A stretch of DNA of 64,000 nt from Desertivirga xinjiangensis (GTDB lineage Bacteria > Bacteroidota > Bacteroidia > Sphingobacteriales > Sphingobacteriaceae), in contig NZ_JAFMZP010000007.1 of assembly GCF_024436435.1 (NCBI RefSeq), positions 124,001-188,000 of the forward strand. Direction: 5' to 3'. Numbering within the stretch: position 1 is the stretch's first letter; the number at the start of each line of letters is the position of its first letter. Positions 53,852-61,332 of this stretch are shown piece by piece. Below the pieces are notes generated by a model that was given only the letters and a program-made list of their open reading frames with translations, was not told the origin of the DNA and ran no database searches. A program made the position numbers and the translations under genes.

Positions 53852-54849
53852 TAGGCGTAAGCTCCTGCTAACAGTGTTTCGAAACTTTTTAATGCTTTTT
53901 TACTGAAAAGTGATTCTTCTGCTTCATAAAAGCAGTCGGCAAATGATTTATCTGCATTTATGGTTCTTATTGCAAGAGCCGCATTACATAACACCACGTT
54001 GTTTTGTTCTGTTGTAGCTCCTCCGTTTAAAACACTGCTGAATATTTTTGCCGATTCTTCCACCGTACTGCCACCGCTTATTTTTTCTGCCTGTATTGGT
54101 TCAAATCCCAGGGTATCCAGAGCATAGATATGTTCGCCACTGTTAGAGAACGTTTTAAAGCTTCCAGTCAGTGAAATCTCGTCATACCCGTCAAGAGCAT
54201 GAAGTATGGTGTATTTTTTATCTGATTTCTGGTATAAGTAAGCATAAATCCTGGCCAGTTCCAGACTGAACACTCCCACAGACTGATAGAAAGGTTTAGC
54301 GGGATTTACCAGAGGCCCCAGCATATTGAAAAAGGTTTTTACGCCGAGCTCTTTCCTTATAGGCGCCATTGTTTTCATCGCCGGATGGAACAACGGGGCA
54401 TGAAGGAAACAAATTCCAGCTTCTTCAATATTCCTTTTTAATAAAGAGGTATCATTGGTAAATTGATACCCGAGGTACTCCATCACATTTGAGGAACCGC
54501 AACCAGATGAAACACCATAGTTTCCGTGTTTTGCTACCTTGTATCCGGCTCCCGCTACTACGAAAGAGGCAAGGGTTGAGATGTTAAAGGTGTTTTTGCC
54601 ATCACCTCCCGTGCCGCATAGGTCAATCAGATCATAGTTTTCCAGGCCTGTTTGCAAACAAAGGTCAAGCATGGCATCCCGAAATCCTTCAAGCTCCTGA
54701 ACGGTAATTGTCCGCATGCAATAGGCCGTCATAAATGCAGCCATTTGAGAGTTATTATAGATCCCTTTGGTGATATTGGTTAAGATCTCCTTAGCTTCTG
54801 TTTTGGTAAAGCTCTTATGTTCAAAAAGGTGATTTAGTATTGCTTTCAT
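53851..54849 (-). CDS. trpD: anthranilate phosphoribosyltransferase
   Basis: 332 residues from ATG 54849. A TTG at 54879 would add ten residues but lies at the end of the terminator T-run. PRPP-binding DLCGTGGDGKNTFNIST, KHGNYGVSSGCGSSNVME and a nucleoside phosphorylase fold. First structural gene of this operon, preceded by the Trp leader and attenuator; trpE and trpG are not upstream, where a divergent YitT gene lies. Confidence 0.96.
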   Translation of the reverse strand: MKAILNHLFEHKSFTKTEAKEILTNITKGIYNNSQMAAFMTAYCMRTITVQELEGFRDAMLDLCLQTGLENYDLIDLCGTGGDGKNTFNISTLASFVVAGAGYKVAKHGNYGVSSGCGSSNVMEYLGYQFTNDTSLLKRNIEEAGICFLHAPLFHPAMKTMAPIRKELGVKTFFNMLGPLVNPAKPFYQSVGVFSLELARIYAYLYQKSDKKYTILHALDGYDEISLTGSFKTFSNSGEHIYALDTLGFEPIQAEKISGGSTVEESAKIFSSVLNGGATTEQNNVVLCNAALAIRTINADKSFADCFYEAEESLFSKKALKSFETLLAGAYA

Positions 54850-54877
54850 TTGTTCGTACGCGTTATGTGAGCCGGGC

Positions 54878-54907
54878 AAAAAAAAAGGTTGCCTGATAAG
54901 AGCAACC
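54878..54907 (-). terminator. trp attenuator terminator (3:4)
   Basis: On the minus strand GGTTGC (54907-54902), loop TCTTATCAG, GCAACC (54892-54887), then nine T (54886-54878). It lies 53 bases downstream of the Trp leader stop and 28 bases before the trpD ATG. Regions before it can form the competing antiterminator. Confidence 0.9.
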
Positions 54908-54979
54908 CTGTTTTTATATTTATTGTAATACAGCTTGCCTTCCGATTCAATCGAAATGCCACCATTTAGCTGTATTTAC
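54902..54979 (-). promoter_or_regulatory. trp attenuator pairing region (1:2 and 2:3)
   Basis: Segment 1, GTAAATACAGCT (54979-54968; codons 6-9 of the leader), pairs with segment 2, AGCTGTATTAC (54935-54925), over 11 bases with one bulged A. Segment 2 with its 5' neighbours, GCAAGCTGTATT (54938-54927), also pairs with segment 3, AAACAGGGTTGC (54913-54902), as GCAA/TTGC plus CTGT/ACAG. A ribosome stalled at the Trp codons would cover segment 1 and free 2 to pair with 3, blocking the terminator. Confidence 0.8.
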
Positions 54980-54994
54980 TGTTTTTAAAATCAT
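54947..54994 (-). CDS. trpL: tryptophan leader peptide
   Basis: ATG at 54994-54992, TGA at 54949-54947: MILKTVNTAKWWHFD, 15 residues with tandem Trp at codons 11-12, directly after pairing segment 1. It is followed by a full attenuator. Trp is the rarest codon, and two in a row in a 15-codon ORF in front of trpD is very unlikely by chance. Confidence 0.9.
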   Translation of the reverse strand: MILKTVNTAKWWHFD

Positions 54995-55004
54995 TTATTA
55001 AGCA

Positions 55005-55035
55005 CAAATATCAATATATCTTTTTTTTTATGCAA
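55005..55035 (-). promoter_or_regulatory. trp operon promoter
   Basis: Minus strand GATATTTG (55012-55005), one mismatch from TAnnTTTG, with TTG (55035-55033) 20 bases upstream as -33 element. The -7 box is 10 bases before the leader ATG. The -33 TTG is within a small palindrome ATGCAA / TTGCAT (55030-55046). Confidence 0.65.
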
Positions 55036-55126
55036 CTGTTTTGCATGATAATTCAAAAGAATAATTTTTTATTATTGATAACTATTGTATTCAAAAACAT
55101 CGCATTTATTTCAAGGATTCTTTTTC

Positions 55127-55134
55127 TATTTTAG
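55127..55134 (+). promoter_or_regulatory. possible -7 element for YitT gene
   Basis: TATTTTAG, one mismatch from TAnnTTTG, 5 bases before ATG 55140. Confidence 0.4.
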
Positions 55135-55139
55135 CAAAT

Positions 55140-56024
55140 ATGAAAAGCCGAAGAACCAAATATATGTTATCCCTGGAACAAAAGATAGGGAAGTTAGCAT
55201 TCGTAATTGCGGGAGTTTTGCTGGCTGCATTTGGACTAAAAGGTTTTTTGGTGCCGAATGGGTTTATCGATGGAGGGGTAACTGGTATTTCCCTGCTGGC
55301 AAATCACATCACCCACATCCCCGTTTCTGTCTGGCTGGTTGTTTTTAATGCACCATTTATCTACCTGGGCTTAAAGCAGATCGGGAAGGATTTTGCAAAG
55401 CAGACACTGGCTGCGGTAGCGGGATTGGCAGTAGTAATATTCTTTTTAGATTTTCCGGTTATTACTCATGATAAACTGCTCATCTCAATCTTTGGAGGGT
55501 TCTTTTTAGGCGCAGGAATCGGTTTGGCTATGAGAGGTGGCTGTGTGCTCGATGGAACAGAGATCATCGCGGTCTATATAAACCGGAAGAGTGTTTTTTC
55601 TATAGGAGATATCATTCTCATCATCAATGTTGTGATATTTATCGTTGCGGCTTTTATTCTTGGTATTGAGGCTGCACTATACTCGATACTAACCTATCTT
55701 TCAGCCTCTAAAACAGTGGATTTTATTATTCAGGGTATCGAAGAATACACCGGGGTAACTATCATCTCTGCCAAGAGTAAAGAGATCCGTGAAGCCATTA
55801 TTCATAGCCTCGGCCGGGGAGTAACCATATATAAAGGTGAACGCGGTTACGGCAGCAATATTTATGCAGACAAGGAAATAGATATTATTTTTACTGTAGT
55901 AACCCGCCTTGAGGTATCAAAAGTAAAGGAAGTAACTAAGCTGATTGACAGGAAAGCCTTCATGGTAATGAATGTGATCACAGAAACCAACGGCGGGATC
56001 ATCAAGCAGCGGCCCCTGCATTAG
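55140..56024 (+). CDS. YitT-family membrane protein (DUF161/DUF2179)
   Basis: 294 residues with five membrane helices (about 15-170), bearing the YitT pattern LVPNGFIDGGVTGISLL, GLAMRGGCVLDGTEIIAVYI, then a C-terminal DUF2179 domain (GVTIISAKSKEIREAIIH, GRGVTIYKGERGY). Function unknown; the DUF2179 domain may be a regulatory sensor. Divergent from the trp operon. Confidence 0.92.
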   Translation: MKSRRTKYMLSLEQKIGKLAFVIAGVLLAAFGLKGFLVPNGFIDGGVTGISLLANHITHIPVSVWLVVFNAPFIYLGLKQIGKDFAKQTLAAVAGLAVVIFFLDFPVITHDKLLISIFGGFFLGAGIGLAMRGGCVLDGTEIIAVYINRKSVFSIGDIILIINVVIFIVAAFILGIEAALYSILTYLSASKTVDFIIQGIEEYTGVTIISAKSKEIREAIIHSLGRGVTIYKGERGYGSNIYADKEIDIIFTVVTRLEVSKVKEVTKLIDRKAFMVMNVITETNGGIIKQRPLH

Positions 56025-56062
56025 AAACATAGTTTCTGAGCTGTTCAAAAAGCCAGTTTCTT

Positions 56063-56086
56063 AGCACACGCGGCACGCGTGGGCTA
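56063..56086 (-). repeat. GC-rich palindromic repeat, copy 4
   Basis: AGCACACGCGGCACGCGTGGGCTA on the plus strand; the core GTGCCGCGTGTGCT is on the minus strand. It lies 25 bases from copy 5, in opposite orientation. Confidence 0.8.
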
Positions 56087-56111
56087 GCAAGAGTACTAAC
56101 AAGCTTGCATG

Positions 56112-56138
56112 TTGGCGCACGCGTGCCGCGTGCGTGTG
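56112..56138 (+). repeat. GC-rich palindromic repeat, copy 5 (variant)
   Basis: TTGGCGCACGCGTGCC then GCGTGCGTGTG, the first ten bases of the core with a diverged end. With copy 4 it forms an inverted pair in the gap between YitT and the convergent SDR gene. Confidence 0.75.
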
Positions 56139-56162
56139 ACATAGGAACGGCCTATTAAAACC

Positions 56163-56978
56163 TTACTTTATCAGCGGATCCCTTTCCTTGGCAAACAGCT
56201 CAAATACCTTCTTATCTACCCATGCAGGCAGCAGCTTATTCATCAGCACAGCAAGCTTACCCTGCGAAGTCATTATCAAGGTTCGTTTTCTTTGCACTAC
56301 ACCAGCCACGATGGTTTTAGCCACTTCTTCCGGGGACATCATGCTGGCTTCATCCATGCTCGTTTCACCCTGCGAACTGCCATCTTTAGCGAGCGCCGTA
56401 TTGCGGATATTAGAAGCAGTAAATCCTGGGGCGGCGATCATTACATGCAGACCCGTCTTTAAGTTTTCAACTCTTAAAGCCTCCAGGAAACCATTCATCG
56501 CAAACTTAGATGCAGAGTATCCGGTCCTGCCGGGAAGGCCCCGGTACCCGGCAATCGAAGAAACCCCCACTACCGATCCCTGATTTTTAAGCAATTCAGG
56601 CAATGCAAATTTGGTACAGTATACAGTGCCCCAGAAGTTGATATTCATCAGGTTTTTGATCACAACCAGATCAAGATCTTTAAATAGTGCCCGCATACTA
56701 ATGCCCGCATTATTTATAAGCACATCGATCCGTCCGAAAGTGGATACGGCCTGCTTTATCAAATGCTCACAGTCTTCTTCAATGGAAACATCGCATTGAA
56801 CAGCTATCGCTCCCACCCCGAATTCCCTTTGAATCTGCTCCGCAATCTCACATAGCGTTACAAATTGACGGGCAGCTAAAATCAGATTCGCGCCCTGTCT
56901 TGCAAACTCTTCGGCACAAGCTTTACCGATACCCGATGAAGCACCTGTAATTATAACAGTTTTATTTTTCAGACTCAT
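56163..56978 (-). CDS. short-chain dehydrogenase/reductase
   Basis: 271 residues, classical SDR: cofactor motif TGASSGIGKA, NNAG, and the catalytic Ser, Tyr and Lys in GVSSIAGYRGLPGRTGYSASK. NADP or NAD specificity and substrate are not clear. 18 bases after topA on the same strand, likely in one transcript. Confidence 0.93.
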   Translation of the reverse strand: MSLKNKTVIITGASSGIGKACAEEFARQGANLILAARQFVTLCEIAEQIQREFGVGAIAVQCDVSIEEDCEHLIKQAVSTFGRIDVLINNAGISMRALFKDLDLVVIKNLMNINFWGTVYCTKFALPELLKNQGSVVGVSSIAGYRGLPGRTGYSASKFAMNGFLEALRVENLKTGLHVMIAAPGFTASNIRNTALAKDGSSQGETSMDEASMMSPEEVAKTIVAGVVQRKRTLIMTSQGKLAVLMNKLLPAWVDKKVFELFAKERDPLIK

Positions 56979-56996
56979 TGTATGGCGAAACCCAGC

Positions 56997-59345
56997 TTAT
57001 TTCTTTTTAGTGAATTTGCGGCCCGTTTTCTTTGGCTCTTTCTCGGCAGCCTCGGCCAGCGCTTTAACTTCTTCATAAGTAAGATCGGCGGCTTCTTTAC
57101 CTTTAGGAATCTTTACGTTTAGTTTTCCGTATTCAATATACGGGCCCCAGCGACCATTCAATATCTTAACATTCGGATCTTCCTCAAAAGTCTTGATAAG
57201 TTTCTCGATGTCTTTTTTACGTTTATCTTCGATTACCTGGATGGCCACCTCTTCAGTAACACTGTGAGGGTCAATATCCTTCGGTAAAGAGTAGAAAGCA
57301 CTGTTATGACGAATATAAGGTCCGAAGCGACCAATAGCCACTGTCATCTCCTTATCCTCATAACTACCCACTTTCTTAGGTAACTTAAATAACTCAAGGG
57401 CTTCCTCAATGGTGATGGTTTCAATCATCTGACCCGAACGCAGACTTGCATACCGAGGTTTTTCGTCGCCCTCATTTTCTGCATTTTCACCGATCTGTAC
57501 AAAGGGGCCAAATCGTCCAATACGGACAGACATCCTTTTCCCTGATTCAGGGTCTATACCCAGATCACGTTCGCCGCGGGCTTTTTCAGCAGTCTGTATT
57601 GTAGTTTCCACTTCCTGATGAAAAGGACTATAAAATGCCTTGAGCATCTCTGTCCATTCTTTCAGTCCGTGTGCTATCTCATCAAATTCCTTCTCAACGT
57701 TAGCCGTGAAATGGAAGTCTACAATCCCGTTAAAATGCTGAACAAGAAAGTCGTTTACTACAGCGCCGATATCTGTAGGAAATAGTTTTCCCTTTTCAGC
57801 ACCGGTGATTTCTGTTTTTACATCTTTCTGTATTTCTGACTTGTTCAGTGTCAGAACGGTAAATTGTCTCTGTTTACCTTCACGTTCTTCCTTGATAACA
57901 TAACCGCGATTTTGAACGGTCGATATAGTAGGGGCATAAGTAGAGGGACGGCCAATTCCAAGCTCCTCAAGTTTTTTCACAAGACTAGCCTCCGTATAAC
58001 GTGCTGGCGGTCTGCTGAAGCGCTCGGTTGCTTTGATCTCCTGGGCCTGTAAGTCCTGCCCCTTTGATAGCGGAGGAAGAATAGCATTTGGGCTGTCATC
58101 ATCCAGGTTACTTTCCTGATCTTCATCGGTAGATTCCATATAGACTTTCAGGAATCCGTCGAATTTCATTACTTCCCCGTTTGCTACGAAATTTTCGCTC
58201 CTTGAGGATATTGAAATTTTTGCGGTAGTTTTCTCGAACTGCGCCTCACTCATTTGAGAAGCGATAGCTCGTTTCCAGATCAGTTCATATAGCCGTTTTT
58301 CCGACGCGTCGCCATCGATGGTGTGCTGCTCAAAATAGGTAGGCCTGATGGCCTCGTGAGCTTCCTGAGCTCCCGCAGATTTTGTTTTAAACTTTCTCTG
58401 CTGGAGATATTTTTCTCCGTAAGCAGATAATATTTCTGCTGATGATGCATTTAACGCCGTATCAGACAAATTCACTGAATCTGTACGCATGTAAGTGATA
58501 AACCCGTGCTCATATAGCTTCTGAGCAATCGACATTGTTCTTGAAACGGAATATCCAAGCTTCCGGCTCGCTTCCTGCTGCAAGGTAGAGGTAGTGAATG
58601 GAGGGGCTGGACTACGTTTGGTGGGACGGGTTTCAAGATTAACTATTTGATAAAGCGCATTTTTGCAGTCTTCAAGAAACTTGCTGGCTGCAGCTTCCTC
58701 ATTAAAGCGCTCCGGCAATTCTGCCCTGAAAAGTTCTTTCTGCTTCCCGGTAGAAAAGATGGCCGTAACTTTAAAAGCTGCGGTTGCTTTGAACTTATTT
58801 ATTTCACGCTCGCGATCCACTATAAGTCTCACCGCCACTGATTGAACCCTGCCGGCAGATAAAGAAGGCTTCACCTTTCTCCATAGAACGGGAGATAGTT
58901 CAAATCCTACCAACCTGTCGAGAACACGCCTGGCCTGCTGGGCATTTACCAGGTTGTAGTCGATCTTTCGCGGATTTTCAATAGCCTTTAAGATGGCCGG
59001 CTTAGTGATCTCATGAAAAACGATCCTCCTGGTTTTATCCTCTTTAAGTCCCAGCGTTTCAAAAAGGTGCCATGAAATAGCTTCCCCCTCGCGGTCCTCA
59101 TCGGATGCTAACCATACGGTTTCCGCTTCCTTCGCCAGTTTCTTTAATTCGGCAACAACAGCTTTTTTATCTGAGGGCACCTCGTATTTCTGAATGAAGT
59201 TATTGTTCACATCTATTGCATCATCGGTTTTAACCAGATCCCGGATGTGACCATAACTGGACTTCACGAGGAAATCTTTTCCAAGATAACCTTCTATGGT
59301 TTTTGCTTTCGCAGGGGACTCAACTATTAGTAGATTTTTGGCCAT
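56997..59345 (-). CDS. topA: type IA DNA topoisomerase I
   Basis: 782 residues from ATG 59345 (a TTG at 59348 precedes). TOPRIM domain with LLIVESPAKAKTIEGYLG and DEDREGEAI; the catalytic Tyr is in FITYMRTDS. The C-terminus has repeated domains (GRFGPFVQIG, GRFGPYIRHN, GRWGPYIEYG), the zinc-free type found in Bacteroidetes, and a Lys-rich end. It relaxes negative supercoils. Confidence 0.97.
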   Translation of the reverse strand: MAKNLLIVESPAKAKTIEGYLGKDFLVKSSYGHIRDLVKTDDAIDVNNNFIQKYEVPSDKKAVVAELKKLAKEAETVWLASDEDREGEAISWHLFETLGLKEDKTRRIVFHEITKPAILKAIENPRKIDYNLVNAQQARRVLDRLVGFELSPVLWRKVKPSLSAGRVQSVAVRLIVDREREINKFKATAAFKVTAIFSTGKQKELFRAELPERFNEEAAASKFLEDCKNALYQIVNLETRPTKRSPAPPFTTSTLQQEASRKLGYSVSRTMSIAQKLYEHGFITYMRTDSVNLSDTALNASSAEILSAYGEKYLQQRKFKTKSAGAQEAHEAIRPTYFEQHTIDGDASEKRLYELIWKRAIASQMSEAQFEKTTAKISISSRSENFVANGEVMKFDGFLKVYMESTDEDQESNLDDDSPNAILPPLSKGQDLQAQEIKATERFSRPPARYTEASLVKKLEELGIGRPSTYAPTISTVQNRGYVIKEEREGKQRQFTVLTLNKSEIQKDVKTEITGAEKGKLFPTDIGAVVNDFLVQHFNGIVDFHFTANVEKEFDEIAHGLKEWTEMLKAFYSPFHQEVETTIQTAEKARGERDLGIDPESGKRMSVRIGRFGPFVQIGENAENEGDEKPRYASLRSGQMIETITIEEALELFKLPKKVGSYEDKEMTVAIGRFGPYIRHNSAFYSLPKDIDPHSVTEEVAIQVIEDKRKKDIEKLIKTFEEDPNVKILNGRWGPYIEYGKLNVKIPKGKEAADLTYEEVKALAEAAEKEPKKTGRKFTKKK

Positions 59346-59450
59346 CAAAAAATTCTATTTTTTGCAAATAAAGTCATTAATAGCACTAATGCAAAATAGA
59401 ATGGAAATATTCAGGTATAAAAAATGGGGACAGAAAGGTAAAAATGTATA

Positions 59451-60137
59451 CTATTTATACGATTTTAGCGTCATCGTATATCTATAACCATCTTTAATTT
59501 CAGTTTCGGTGATCTCCGTTTCTCCATTAACCTCAGAACGTTGTACAAGACCAATGTTTTTGGCGTAGATGGCGGTGGAGTAATACTGCCTGATAAGATT
59601 GTTTTCCTGTTCTTCCTCAACAGTTAATGTCGAATCCAGTACCAGGGAATTGACCTCCAGTTTTTTATCGACATCGGTAATGCTGAAGACAGCGTAATCG
59701 CTTAAAGTATTATAGGTATTCCCTTTCCAGTATTTGCCGGCTTCCGGAGGGAACACCAGGCGTACAAAGCGTACATTGTCGATAAACTCTTCAGCCCGCT
59801 GACCCGTTATAGTTCTGGTGATAACTTTCTGGAAGGTCCAGTTACCATTCTCAGGCTTTTTAAAGCGGTGAATGATCACGGTTTTCCTGTCGCCTTCAGA
59901 TATATCGTTAACCACAGAATCCTTTAGCTCAAAGTTATACTGAGTTTGGCTATTGTTAAATCCTGAATAGTGTATGGAATCGACTTCGTAAATGTTTACT
60001 CTGCCTGCTTCCAGTGGATAGTAGTTGAATTTAAAATCAAGAGGTGCTGAAGTTTCTTTTTTCTCGCAGGCAGATAACAAAATGATGATTAAAGCGACAG
60101 ACGCAGAAGTTCTTAAATTGCTGAGAGCTTTAAACAT
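59451..60137 (-). CDS. hypothetical lipoprotein (228 aa)
   Basis: A lipobox ILLSAC, Cys24, follows the hydrophobic N-terminus. The mature domain is beta-rich (YYPLEAGRVNIYEVDSIHY) and I do not recognise a family; Bacteroidetes lipoproteins of this type often lie in the outer membrane. It is 32 bases after mnmA and may share its transcript. Confidence 0.8.
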   Translation of the reverse strand: MFKALSNLRTSASVALIIILLSACEKKETSAPLDFKFNYYPLEAGRVNIYEVDSIHYSGFNNSQTQYNFELKDSVVNDISEGDRKTVIIHRFKKPENGNWTFQKVITRTITGQRAEEFIDNVRFVRLVFPPEAGKYWKGNTYNTLSDYAVFSITDVDKKLEVNSLVLDSTLTVEEEQENNLIRQYYSTAIYAKNIGLVQRSEVNGETEITETEIKDGYRYTMTLKSYK

Positions 60138-60169
60138 AACGGTTATTTAAGCGAATATAATAAAAGCCT

Positions 60170-61258
60170 TTAAAGTAAAAAACCTCCCCCTAACAAATCA
60201 TTACCTTCGTAAAAAACAGCGGACTGCCCTGGCGCAATTCCGGCAACTTCATGATGGAAATTGACCTTCATTATATCACCTTCCTGTACAATGCTGCTAA
60301 GTGTACCTGCGTCTTTGTATCTTATTTTAGTTACCGCTTCAATAGGCTCAGGGATGGTTTCGTACTTAACCATGTTAACGTTTCTCACTAAAGCGGTGCT
60401 GCTGTTCAATTCGTTTTGCGTGCCAAGCATCACAGTGTTGCTTTCAGGCATTATTTTGGTAACGAACATAGGTTGCCCAAGTGCTATGCCTAGGCCTTTA
60501 CGCTGGCCCACCGTATAAAAAGGATAGCCCTGATGCTGCCCCACTACCGTGCCATCGGAAAGGATATAGTTTCCTTTGCCGATTTTTTCATCCAGACCCT
60601 CCACCTGATGGCGTAAAAAAGACCGGTAATCGTTATCCGGAACGAAACAGATCTCGTAGCTCTCACTTTTTTTAGCGAGTTCTTCCTGTCCCATGTCCAG
60701 CGCCATCTGGCGAATTTCAGCTTTGGTGAAACTACCGAGAGGGAACTTTGTGCGGGCGAGGTTTTCCTGAGAAACACCCCATAGCACATAAGACTGATCC
60801 TTATTCTCGTCCTTTCCTTTTGATATAACGAAACGTCCGCTGTCTTGCTTGCGAATATTAGCGTAATGCCCGGTGGCAATAAACTCGCAGTCCAGTTTGT
60901 CAGCACGCTTTAAAAGAGCTTCCCATTTTATATAGGTATTGCATAATACGCATGGATTAGGCGTGCGTCCGGCAAGGTATTCATCCACGAAATTGTCGAT
61001 CACAAAGTCGCCAAACTCATTACGTATATCTAAAATGTAATGCGGAAATCCATAAGACACAGCCAGTGCGCGGGCGTCGTTAATAGAATCCAGGCTGCAG
61101 CAGCCTGTTTCTTTAGAGGTACTGCCAGAAGACGCATAATCCCATGTCTTCATGGTAAGGCCAATTACTTCATATCCCTGCTCATGCAGCATTACAGAAG
61201 CAACAGAGCTATCTACTCCACCACTCATTGCAACTAAAATTCGTCCGTGCTTACTCAT
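60170..61258 (-). CDS. mnmA: tRNA-specific 2-thiouridylase
   Basis: 362 residues. PP-loop SGGVDSSVAS, the catalytic Cys pair in TPNPCVLCN and SYEICFVPD, and GKGNYILSDGTVVG and GLGIALGQPM of the C-terminal barrel. It adds the 2-thio group to U34 of Lys, Glu and Gln tRNAs. An exact promoter element is 10 bases before the ATG. Confidence 0.97.
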   Translation of the reverse strand: MSKHGRILVAMSGGVDSSVASVMLHEQGYEVIGLTMKTWDYASSGSTSKETGCCSLDSINDARALAVSYGFPHYILDIRNEFGDFVIDNFVDEYLAGRTPNPCVLCNTYIKWEALLKRADKLDCEFIATGHYANIRKQDSGRFVISKGKDENKDQSYVLWGVSQENLARTKFPLGSFTKAEIRQMALDMGQEELAKKSESYEICFVPDNDYRSFLRHQVEGLDEKIGKGNYILSDGTVVGQHQGYPFYTVGQRKGLGIALGQPMFVTKIMPESNTVMLGTQNELNSSTALVRNVNMVKYETIPEPIEAVTKIRYKDAGTLSSIVQEGDIMKVNFHHEVAGIAPGQSAVFYEGNDLLGGGFLL

Positions 61259-61268
61259 AATAAAGTGG

Positions 61269-61276
61269 CAAAGATA
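61269..61276 (-). promoter_or_regulatory. -7 promoter element for mnmA
   Basis: TATCTTTG on the minus strand, exact TAnnTTTG, 10 bases before ATG 61258. Confidence 0.6.
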
Positions 61277-61332
61277 CCTTTTTCGTATGGGATATTTATT
61301 TTACGGGAGGTCAGTTACTTGTAAAATATCTG

